A program made the translations under genes and the position numbers. DNA of 6,903 nt from an uncultured Clostridia bacterium. Lineage in GTDB: Bacteria > Bacillota > Clostridia > Oscillospirales > Ruminococcaceae. The stretch covers positions 1 to 6,903 of the forward strand of contig CAMAJC010000098.1 of the NCBI GenBank assembly GCA_945835425.1, given 5' to 3'. Positions 1 to 5,140 of the stretch are shown here, piece by piece; positions within the stretch are counted from its first letter, which is position 1, and each line of letters opens with the position of its first letter. The notes under the pieces are model-generated. The model worked only from the letters and a program-made list of their open reading frames with translations, was not told the DNA's origin and ran no database searches.

Positions 1-5
1 AATCC

Positions 6-22
6 ATGCCGCGCAGCGGCAT
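6..22. repeat. Perfect small hairpin downstream of the kinase gene
   Basis: ATGCCGC (6-12) and GCGGCAT (16-22) are perfect inverted copies around a GCA loop. The hairpin lies 48 bp beyond the kinase stop codon on the minus strand. No T-tract follows it on that strand, so it is not a clear intrinsic terminator. It sits beside the heptamer array at 31-72 and may be the edge of a dispersed repeat that continues outside the window. Confidence 0.55.
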
Positions 23-30
23 ACCATAAT

Positions 31-72
31 TATTCATTCTTCACTATTCATTATTCATTCTTCATTAATTCA
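31..72. repeat. Heptanucleotide tandem array running into the kinase stop codon
   Basis: On the plus strand five 7-bp units follow each other: TATTCAT (31-37), TCTTCAC (38-44), TATTCAT (45-51), TATTCAT (52-58) and TCTTCAT (59-65). A diverged unit TAATTCA (66-72) follows, and its last three bases are the reverse complement of the kinase stop codon. The 13-bp block TATTCATTCTTCA occurs exactly twice (31-43 and 52-64). The array is AT-rich against a GC-rich gene. Similar ATGAATA-type runs are, from memory, common in intergenic DNA of clostridia. Confidence 0.7.
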
Positions 73-2385
73 CTCGTCTTCGCTCTCGGCGATGAATTTC
101 AGTTTCCCGTAGAGCCATTTGGCCGGGTTTTTGGCCATTTTTTTAAGCCGCTCTTTGGTGACGGCCTCGCTCTGCGCCGGTTCGGCCGGCGTTTTCAGAT
201 ACGCCTTTTTCTGGACATTTTCCCATGCCAGCGGGTCAGGCGCTTTCCCGGGCGAACCCCAATCCTCCGCGGGCTTCTTTTCTTCCGGCATTGCGATCGG
301 CGTGATCTCCAGATGCGGCTCGGGGTCAACCGGCTGGGGTGTGCCCTTGTCGCCGATGAGCGGCATATGGAGGATGACCTTGAAGAGGTCGCCGTCCACC
401 TGGATGTTCATTTTGCCGTGCTGCAGCTCCAACAGGCTTCGCGCAATCGACAGCCCCAGCCCGGAGCCTTCGGTGCTGCGGGAGGAGTCGCCGCGGGTGA
501 ACCGCTCCATCAGTTCTTCCTCGGTGAGGTTTAACTGGTCGCGGGAGATGTTGCGCAGGGTCATGACGGCGTCGCCCTTCTTCTCCAGCGTCATATAGAC
601 CCGGGTGCCCGGCAGGGCGTATTTGCAGATGTTGCCCATCAGGTTGTCCAGCACCCGCCAGATATGCCGCGAGTCCGCCATGACCATGACCGGCTCCTCG
701 GGCGCATTGACTACCAGCGTCAGTCCCTGTGCGTTCAGCCGCTCCTCATATTCCCCGGCAGTCTGGGAGAGCAGTACCCCCAGCTCGCAGGGCTGCAGGT
801 CGACCGAAAGGTTGCCGGTTGAAGCCTTGGACGCCTCGACAAGGTCCTCGATCAGCTTGCGGAGCCGCGCAGACTGGCGCTGGAGGGCAGAGATATACTC
901 CTGCATCCGCTCGTTTTCCGGCTGCTCCTTGCTGAGCAGGTCGACATAGTTGACGATCGAGGTCAGCGGGGTCTTGATATCGTGGGAAACGTTGGTGATC
1001 AGCTCGGTTTTCATCCGCTCGGAGCGCATCCGTTCGTCGACCGCATGGCTCATGCCCGCGCTGATGGCGTTTAAGTTCTCGCCGTGCTCCTTAAAGACCG
1101 GGATCATCCCTTCGGTGTCGACCCGGAAATCGAGGTCGCCCTCCGCCATCTTTTTGCCCGCGTTGGACAGCCGCTTCATCTGGGCCAGCAGGAAAACTGC
1201 TCCGAAAACGACCGCGCCGTTGAAAAGAAACCAGAGAAGCGTCCCGAAACCGCTTGTATTCATCAGCATCAGCGTCAGGAAAAATTCGAGGAAGAGGATC
1301 GCGATCGTCGTGAGAATCCCCTGCCAGACCATCGGGAGCGCTGTGAAAAAGCCGCCGATAGCCCGCAGAACTTTCCCGACCAGCCGGTCATAAACCAGAT
1401 TCCATCCCCGCACGATCAGCCGCAGCGCCCATGCGCAGAGCTTCCAGATCAGGCAGTTTCTCCACCATTTTCCCATTTTCAGCCGGGTCGCGAGCGTCCC
1501 CAGCAGCATCTCAAACAGCACCGCCGACGCCGCCAGCACGACCACAAAAATCATGGAAAACAGCACCAATTCCGACCGCCCGTAACCGATCAGCATTCCC
1601 AGTTCATTCAAAAGGCAGACCGCCAGCACTTGCAGAATGACCGAAATGCAGAGATAGACATCCAGCGGAACCTTCTCCTGCCAGCCGGGAACGACCGCTT
1701 CCACCCAGGGTCGCCTGCCTGCTCCTGCCAGCAGCAGGATATGGGAGAGAAGCCCCAGGATAATCGAACCGACCGTCATCCAGATGACCGTAAACCGGTA
1801 GCCATAAAGCCAGGTAAAGGCGTCCGTCAGGATCGAAATCCGGTCGTTCACCTGCGGCGATGCTGTAATGCCCATGGTGACGGCGTATTTTTTGCTTCCC
1901 GTCTGGCGGCTGTCTCCGTCGGTAACCGGTTCATCCACGGTTTCGTAGCTGCTGAAAATGGAACTGTAGGAACTGTAATCCCACCACTCCAGATTCCCAT
2001 AGCTGTCATAATGGCAGACAAGATAATAGGTGCGGGTGTTGCGCAGCGTTTCGGCAGAGGGGTCATAGCTGTAAACCGGTTCGCCGGTCCCCTCGGCCGT
2101 AATCTCCTGTGCGGAAATGCGCAGGTTGGTCTGCTGCGGGCTGTAAACCTCTTTCAGCCGCGTTTCGCTTCCCTCAGCCAAATACTGCGCCGCGCTGTTA
2201 AGTTCGTCCGTATAAATATTGCTCAGAATGTAGCTGGTGCCCGATCCGCCCGGTTCACTCTCATAAAAAGAGGAGTCCAGACAGAAAGCAAACCCGATAA
2301 TCCCCAGTACCGCCATGACAAGCGTCGCCGCCGATACCAGAAATATGACCGCCTTTACGGCCGGTTTCCGAATAAAATCCTGCAT
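70..2385 (-). CDS. Membrane sensor histidine kinase of a two-component system
   Basis: A 771-residue kinase predicted to autophosphorylate on His and pass the phosphate to the regulator encoded upstream. TM1 spans about residues 12-36, an extracytoplasmic domain 37-194, and further membrane segments lie near 195-221, 241-267, 272-298, 356-375 and 381-402. A HAMP-like linker follows (403-455), with a motif AEGDLDFRV. The dimerisation/phosphoacceptor domain has NVSHDIKTPLTS with His468. The ATPase domain (about 525-678) has an N box (NLMGNICKY, Asn585), RFTRGDSS at 628-635 and a G2 box EGSGLGLSIA at 639-648. The usual DxGxG G1 box is absent and replaced by LRNIS (610-614), which I recall as typical of one clostridial kinase subfamily. 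A charged, proline-rich tail of about 90 residues (679-771) follows the ATPase fold and is unusual. The start at 2385 is supported by AAGGAGA eight bases upstream. The signal is unknown. Confidence 0.97.
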   Translation of the reverse strand: MQDFIRKPAVKAVIFLVSAATLVMAVLGIIGFAFCLDSSFYESEPGGSGTSYILSNIYTDELNSAAQYLAEGSETRLKEVYSPQQTNLRISAQEITAEGTGEPVYSYDPSAETLRNTRTYYLVCHYDSYGNLEWWDYSSYSSIFSSYETVDEPVTDGDSRQTGSKKYAVTMGITASPQVNDRISILTDAFTWLYGYRFTVIWMTVGSIILGLLSHILLLAGAGRRPWVEAVVPGWQEKVPLDVYLCISVILQVLAVCLLNELGMLIGYGRSELVLFSMIFVVVLAASAVLFEMLLGTLATRLKMGKWWRNCLIWKLCAWALRLIVRGWNLVYDRLVGKVLRAIGGFFTALPMVWQGILTTIAILFLEFFLTLMLMNTSGFGTLLWFLFNGAVVFGAVFLLAQMKRLSNAGKKMAEGDLDFRVDTEGMIPVFKEHGENLNAISAGMSHAVDERMRSERMKTELITNVSHDIKTPLTSIVNYVDLLSKEQPENERMQEYISALQRQSARLRKLIEDLVEASKASTGNLSVDLQPCELGVLLSQTAGEYEERLNAQGLTLVVNAPEEPVMVMADSRHIWRVLDNLMGNICKYALPGTRVYMTLEKKGDAVMTLRNISRDQLNLTEEELMERFTRGDSSRSTEGSGLGLSIARSLLELQHGKMNIQVDGDLFKVILHMPLIGDKGTPQPVDPEPHLEITPIAMPEEKKPAEDWGSPGKAPDPLAWENVQKKAYLKTPAEPAQSEAVTKERLKKMAKNPAKWLYGKLKFIAESEDE

Positions 2386-2401
2386 CTGCGCAATCTCCTT
2401 T

Positions 2402-2632
2402 CTGCAAGTGTGGCTTTACCAGTCTTCCAGACTGTCGAAAAAGCTGTTTATTGATGAGCCGCAGTTACAGCAGCCGCCATCAGCCAAACAACCTTTTTCC
2501 TATGAGAAACTATAAAAGACTCCTTGAATTTGTACAGACTTGGTGGCGGTCGCAGACCGCCGCTACAAGCAAATGGTCGTTATGTTTGATTCCAAAAACT
2601 GTTTCGACAAGCTGCAAGTATGGCTTTGCCAG
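2402..2632 (+). repeat. Pair of 21-bp direct repeats (2402-2422 and 2612-2632)
   Basis: Both copies follow the pattern CTGCAAGT, then G or A, then TGGCTTT, then A or G, then CCAG, and match at 19 of 21 positions. The second copy lies inside the palindromic element at 2535-2703; the first lies just before the kinase ribosome binding site. Nearby CTGTCGAAAAAGC (2432-2444) and, in the opposite orientation, GTTTCGACAAGC (2601-2612) suggest a wider related block. This looks like remnants of one dispersed repeat family inserted more than once. Confidence 0.6.
2509..2536 (-). promoter_or_regulatory. Weak candidate promoter for the kinase gene
   Basis: On the minus strand TATAGT (2509-2514) resembles a -10 box with one mismatch to consensus. 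TGTACA (2531-2536) lies 16 bp upstream as a -35 with four of six matches. Transcription would begin near 2502 and give a leader of about 115 bases before the kinase start. The -35 lies at the edge of the inserted palindromic element. Such boxes arise easily by chance, so this is only a candidate. Confidence 0.25.
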
Positions 2633-2703
2633 ACTTTTTACATTTCTCCCCAAAAACTGGAGTTTTCCAGCTGTAGCGGCGGTCTTTGACCGCCACCGGA
2701 CTG
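2535..2703. mobile_element. MITE-like palindromic element between regulator and kinase
   Basis: The two ends are near-perfect inverted copies. The left end (2542-2567) reads GGTGGCGGTC, a GCA loop, then GACCGCCGCTACA. The right end (2672-2697), read on the minus strand, has the same two blocks around AAA. CAG outer triplets mark 2535 and 2703. Each end is itself a hairpin (GGCGGTC/GACCGCC). The interior is less GC-rich, holds one copy of the 21-bp direct repeat and encodes no transposase. About 169 bp with terminal inverted repeats and no protein fits a MITE or REP-type element. No clear target duplication was found. Confidence 0.65.
2652..2672 (-). terminator. Terminator-like hairpin between regulator and kinase
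   Basis: On the minus strand CTGGA-AAAC-TCCAG is followed at once by TTTTT (2652-2656). The stem can extend by a wobble and one A-T pair to seven pairs. It lies 70 to 90 bp past the regulator stop codon, inside the palindromic element. The stem is short, so it would be a weak terminator or attenuator at best. It could lower kinase expression relative to the regulator (inference). Confidence 0.3.
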
Positions 2704-2741
2704 AAAAAGCTGCCGTTTTCCCCAACAGCAAATAAACCGCA

Positions 2742-3437
2742 TCACTTCTCGCACAGCTTATATCCCTGCGCCCAGACGACCTTTAAATACCGCGGCTCGG
2801 CAGGGTTTATCTCCAGCTTTTCGCGCAGGTGGCGGATATGTACCGCGACGGTGGAGTCGGCGCCGTAGGGTTCATCCTCCCAGACCTTGCGGTAAATCTC
2901 CTTCGGGGAAAGCACTTCCCCGGGACGGGACATAAACAGCCGCATGATCTTATATTCCGTCGGAGTCAGGGAGACCGGCTCGCCGTCCTGGGTGAGGGTC
3001 TTGGTCTTGTCATCCATCTCAAAAGGTCCGACCCGCAGGTTTCCCGGCGCAGCGACCGCCTTGTTGCCGCCGAGGGTCATATACCGCCGCAGCTGGGAAC
3101 GGACTCTCGCCAGCACCTCGACCGGGTTGAAAGGCTTGGTGATATAATCGTCCGCGCCGATGTTCAGGCCGAGAATCTTGTCGCTGTCCTCCGACTTCGC
3201 CGTCAGCAGAATGACCGGCACGTTGCAGTTCTCCCGCAGGATGGACAGCGCCGAAATCCCGTCCATCTCCGGCATCATGATGTCCATCAGCACCAGATGG
3301 ATTTCCTCCCGGGCGAGGATTTCCAGCGCCTGCTTGCCCGTATAGGCCGCGAAGGTGTTGTACTGCTCCGCGCTTAAATAGATTTTCAGCGCCGATACAA
3401 TGTCTTTTTCGTCGTCTACGATCAGTATATTCGCCAT
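2742..3437 (-). CDS. OmpR/PhoB-family response regulator
   Basis: A 231-residue cytoplasmic transcription regulator, normal length for the family. The receiver domain (about 1-118) has the acidic pair Asp8-Asp9, phosphoacceptor Asp52 in LVLMDIMMPEMDG, Thr79 in LLTAKSED and Lys101 in ITKPFNP, so the phosphorylation site is intact. The winged-helix DNA-binding domain (about 134-229) shows LTPTEYKIMRLFMSRPGEV and a recognition-helix region TVAVHIRHLREKLE, ending with the typical VWAQGYKL. It resembles VanR-type regulators most. The start at 3437 has AAAGGAG eight bases upstream. The kinase gene lies 356 bp downstream on the same strand and is the likely partner. Target genes cannot be named; the divergent nucleoside hydrolase gene is one possibility because the two share a control region. 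Confidence 0.97.
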   Translation of the reverse strand: MANILIVDDEKDIVSALKIYLSAEQYNTFAAYTGKQALEILAREEIHLVLMDIMMPEMDGISALSILRENCNVPVILLTAKSEDSDKILGLNIGADDYITKPFNPVEVLARVRSQLRRYMTLGGNKAVAAPGNLRVGPFEMDDKTKTLTQDGEPVSLTPTEYKIMRLFMSRPGEVLSPKEIYRKVWEDEPYGADSTVAVHIRHLREKLEINPAEPRYLKVVWAQGYKLCEK

Positions 3438-3463
3438 GGTTTACACTCCTTTGATACGAAACC

Positions 3464-3510
3464 TCTGATTCATGTATTTTCCTGAAAAGCAGGAAAGCAA
3501 ATCAATCAGA
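3464..3510 (-). promoter_or_regulatory. Two-tier stem-loop in the regulator leader
   Basis: An inner hairpin TTTCCTG-AAAAG-CAGGAAA (3478-3496) is enclosed by a second perfect 7-bp inverted pair, TCTGATT (3464-3470) and AATCAGA (3504-3510), with two 7-base internal-loop strands. It lies about 12 bp before the regulator ribosome binding site on the minus strand, inside the leader expected from the promoter at 3525-3552. It could be an RNA structure controlling the regulator or a DNA operator. No known riboswitch class was recognised. Confidence 0.45.
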
Positions 3511-3524
3511 AAATCTCTATTTCT

Positions 3525-3552
3525 ATTATAATGGAACAGGTTTTAAAAACAA
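3525..3552 (-). promoter_or_regulatory. Candidate proximal promoter of the regulator gene
   Basis: On the minus strand a perfect -10 box TATAAT (3525-3530) is preceded 16 bp upstream by TTGTTT (3547-3552), a poor -35 with three of six matches. Transcription would start near 3518 and give a leader of about 80 bases containing the stem-loop at 3464-3510. The -10 area ATTATAAT is self-complementary, so a plus-strand TATAAT also exists (3527-3532) but has no good -35. Confidence 0.45.
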
Positions 3553-3628
3553 AGATGGGAAAGTTTTAAGATTGTTTTATCTCCGCGCGAAAATGCAATG
3601 AAAAAATATCCTTACCATTTCTTCTGCA

Positions 3629-3657
3629 ATTATAGCACATTCCTTGCATTTTGAAAA
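3629..3657 (-). promoter_or_regulatory. Candidate distal promoter of the regulator gene, extended -10
   Basis: On the minus strand TGC directly precedes TATAAT (3629-3637), an ideal extended -10. TTTTCA (3652-3657) lies 17 bp upstream and matches the -35 consensus at four of six positions. It would start transcription near 3622 towards the regulator, with a leader of about 185 bases. Its upstream half overlaps the plus-strand promoter at 3644-3672, so polymerases could compete. Confidence 0.45.
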
Positions 3658-3672
3658 CAAATACGGTATACT
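3644..3672 (+). promoter_or_regulatory. Candidate promoter of the nucleoside hydrolase gene
   Basis: TTGCAT (3644-3649) and TATACT (3667-3672) are separated by the optimal 17 bp. The -10 has one mismatch and the -35 three. Transcription would start near 3679, giving a leader of about 70 bases. An in-frame TTG at 3644 cannot be the translation start if this promoter is real, because it lies upstream of the transcript. Confidence 0.5.
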
Positions 3673-3696
3673 AAAGGCAGAGGAAAAGACTGGAAA

Positions 3697-3733
3697 TTCT
3701 GACGCATCAAACGCATCAGCGTTCCTGTCAGAA
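3697..3733 (+). promoter_or_regulatory. Structured leader or operator before the nucleoside hydrolase
   Basis: A perfect outer pair TTCTGAC (3697-3703) and GTCAGAA (3727-3733) encloses a perfect inner hairpin AACGC-ATCA-GCGTT (3710-3723). The octamer ACGCATCA is repeated at 3702-3709 and 3711-3718. The structure ends three bases before the GAGG ribosome binding site. It could act as an RNA leader hairpin, or as a DNA operator for a repressor in a nucleoside catabolic gene. No known family was matched. Confidence 0.45.
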
Positions 3734-3736
3734 AGC

Positions 3737-3751
3737 GAGGAAATCAATATG
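3737..3751 (+). promoter_or_regulatory. Ribosome binding site deciding the nucleoside hydrolase start
   Basis: GAGG (3737-3740) lies eight bases before ATG at 3749-3751. A second ATG two codons later (3755) has a longer spacing. The open frame extends upstream to TTG at 3644, but those 35 codons have no family-like sequence and overlap the promoter and leader hairpin. Confidence 0.75.
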
Positions 3752-4699
3752 GGCATGGAAAAGAAACTCATTCTCGATATGGATACCGGCATCGACGACG
3801 CGATGGCGATCGCCTACGCCCTCGGCAGCGGAAAGGCCGAGCTCATCGGCGTCACCTGCTCCTTCGGCAACGTCACCAATGAGACTGCCGTCCGCAATAC
3901 CCTCGACCTGCTTTCGCTGCTGGGCGCACCGGAAATCCCGGTCTGCCGCGGCGCGGAAAGGGCAATCGGCGCGGAATCCTTCACCGTTTCAAAGGGGTGC
4001 ATGGACGTCCACGGGGAAAACGGCGTCGGAAACGTGACCCTTCCCCACCGCGGCACGCCCTGCGATACAGCCGCCGCGGATTTTATCCTTGAAGCAGCTG
4101 AAAAATACGGTCAAAATCTCATTCTCGTCCCCACCGGGACGCTGACCAACCTCGCTGCCGCCATTCGGAAAGACAGCGAAACTGTCCGGAAAATCGGCCG
4201 GATTGTGTTCATGGGCGGCGCACTGACCGTGGCCGGGAACGTCACCCCGTATGCCGAGGCGAATATCTGGAACGACCCGGAGGCCGCAAAAATCGTCTTG
4301 GAAAGCGGCATCCCGATGACCATGGTCGGGTTGGATGTGACCCTCAAAACCCTGCTGACGAGAGATATCGCGGAAAGCTGGGCGGAAATGGGAGAAGCGG
4401 GCAGGGCATTGTCGGAGATGGTATGCTATTATATTCAGCATGAGTACGAGGCGCTCGGCTGTGCGCTCCATGACCCGCTGGCCGTCGGCATCGCCCTCGA
4501 CCCGGAGTTGGCTCAGACCCACCCCTTCGCTATGACCGCTGTTACAAAAGGCGAAGCGGCTGGGCGTACCATCGCCCACTCCTTCCCCCATCAGTGCGTA
4601 AACCCGTCGGTTCAGGTCGCGCTGGAGGTGGAACCGTTTGCGGCATTGTTCAATGAGACGATTACCGGGCTGTTTAAACGGCTGATGGAGACCGCATAA
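3749..4699 (+). CDS. Inosine-uridine-type nucleoside hydrolase
   Basis: A 316-residue cytosolic enzyme, normal family length, that hydrolyses the N-glycosidic bond of nucleosides to free base and ribose. The N-terminal calcium-binding motif LDMDTGIDDAMA is at residues 9-20, with Asp12 as expected catalytic base and Asp16-Asp17 as ligands. Further family positions are present: Asn41 in FGN, VPTGTLTNLAAAI (128-139, Thr129), FMGGA (154-158), Asn164, AEANIWNDPEAA (169-180, Glu170 and Asn172) and LHDPLAV (240-246, His241 and Asp242). These correspond to the active-site set I recall from Crithidia IU-NH, so the enzyme should be active. Purine or pyrimidine preference cannot be decided, so no rih symbol is given. 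There is no signal peptide. It is transcribed divergently from the response regulator. No convincing terminator follows it directly. Confidence 0.95.
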   Translation: MGMEKKLILDMDTGIDDAMAIAYALGSGKAELIGVTCSFGNVTNETAVRNTLDLLSLLGAPEIPVCRGAERAIGAESFTVSKGCMDVHGENGVGNVTLPHRGTPCDTAAADFILEAAEKYGQNLILVPTGTLTNLAAAIRKDSETVRKIGRIVFMGGALTVAGNVTPYAEANIWNDPEAAKIVLESGIPMTMVGLDVTLKTLLTRDIAESWAEMGEAGRALSEMVCYYIQHEYEALGCALHDPLAVGIALDPELAQTHPFAMTAVTKGEAAGRTIAHSFPHQCVNPSVQVALEVEPFAALFNETITGLFKRLMETA

Positions 4700-4752
4700 A
4701 AAACACGGCGGATTTGCGAAATATCGCGTGAAACAGCACCCGAAGATTGCGT

Positions 4753-4947
4753 GTAGGGCGGGATGCCCTCATCCCGCCGGATGTCCCGTCAATTGTCCCG
4801 TTACCCATCGGTTGGAAAATATATCATATTGTATTGGTAAACACCTGTAACCAACCGAATATTTTGCAGGCTTGCAAATATTCGGGGATAGTGGGAAGAT
4901 CGCGGCGGGCTGAGGGTCGTAATGTCCGCAGGACATTGGAGCCCTAC
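4753..4947. mobile_element. MITE-like palindromic element upstream of ppaC
   Basis: Perfect 7-bp ends GTAGGGC (4753-4759) and GCCCTAC (4941-4947) enclose a longer inverted pair, CCCTCATCCCGCC (4766-4778) and GGCGGGCTGAGGG (4904-4916), matching at 12 of 13 positions. Local hairpins are nested inside: GGCGGGAT/ATCCCGCC (4757-4778), CGGTTGG/CCAACCG (4809-4857), CCGAATATTTTGCA against TGCAAATATTCGG with one bulge (4855-4885), and AATGTCC-GCA-GGACATT (4921-4937). There is no coding capacity and no obvious target duplication. About 195 bp with this architecture suggests a non-autonomous palindromic repeat. GTAGGG-type ends recur, from memory, in clostridial genomes. Confidence 0.6.
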
Positions 4948-5046
4948 CGATAATCACAGGGAATATAAATAAAAATACATACAGACAGCCAAATAAACGT
5001 TACAGTAGATAATCAAACGCAAAAACGAGCGTGGTAAAACGTCCGA

Positions 5047-5128
5047 AGACTGCGAGCCTGACGAGCAGTCTCACCCAGTTACCCCGCGTGAGATACGGCC
5101 GCGGCGAACTTGTGCAGGCTGCGCCTGC
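5047..5128 (+). repeat. Chain of hairpins in the region before ppaC
   Basis: Three inverted repeats follow one another: AGACTGC/GCAGTCT (5047-5053 and 5065-5071), TCTCAC/GTGAGA (5069-5074 and 5088-5093) and GCAGGC-TGC-GCCTGC (5114-5128). The first two share 5069-5071, so they cannot both form fully. They may be a structured leader of ppaC or another dispersed repeat; no known riboswitch was recognised. Confidence 0.4.
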
Positions 5129-5140
5129 CGAACAGGAAAG

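Larger units (their letters stand above)
2386..2741. other. Gap between regulator and kinase filled with repeats, no credible gene
   Basis: This 356-bp interval holds no convincing gene. From left to right it contains the kinase ribosome binding site (AAGGAGA on the minus strand, 2394-2400), a perfect hairpin CAGTCT-TCC-AGACTG (2420-2434), a weak minus-strand promoter candidate, the palindromic element at 2535-2703 and a short spacer to the regulator stop codon. The short open frames here translate repeat sequence and lack good start signals. Regulator and kinase genes of this type are normally adjacent or overlapping, so the gap probably grew by repeat insertion (inference). Confidence 0.7.

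Noticed and set aside
1084..2454. Long open frame of 456 codons on the plus strand opposite the kinase
   Set aside because: It lies antisense to a clear kinase gene, is rich in Gln, Arg, Pro and His, has no recognisable domain and no good ribosome binding site. Codon bias in a GC-rich gene explains the lack of stops.
2535..2703. CRISPR array
   Set aside because: The repeated blocks are two inverted copies of different spacing, not regularly spaced direct repeats, and no cas gene is present.
2510..2731. Small minus-strand open frame of 73 codons between regulator and kinase
   Set aside because: It translates the palindromic repeat, appears to start at TTG, and has no ribosome binding site. 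It is not supported as a gene.
2829..3377. Plus-strand open frame of 182 codons opposite the response regulator
   Set aside because: It is a mirror frame of a well-supported OmpR-family gene with no family-like sequence.
3644..3748. 35-codon N-terminal extension of the nucleoside hydrolase from a TTG start
   Set aside because: The TTG coincides with the candidate -35 box and the extension runs through the leader hairpin. The ATG at 3749 has GAGG eight bases upstream and gives the normal family length.
4757..4778. GGCGGGAT hairpin as intrinsic terminator of the nucleoside hydrolase
   Set aside because: The stem is good but no T-tract follows, and it belongs to the palindromic element.
4747..4953. 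Short overlapping open frames on both strands in the gap before ppaC
   Set aside because: They coincide with the palindromic element, have no ribosome binding site and show no protein-like composition.
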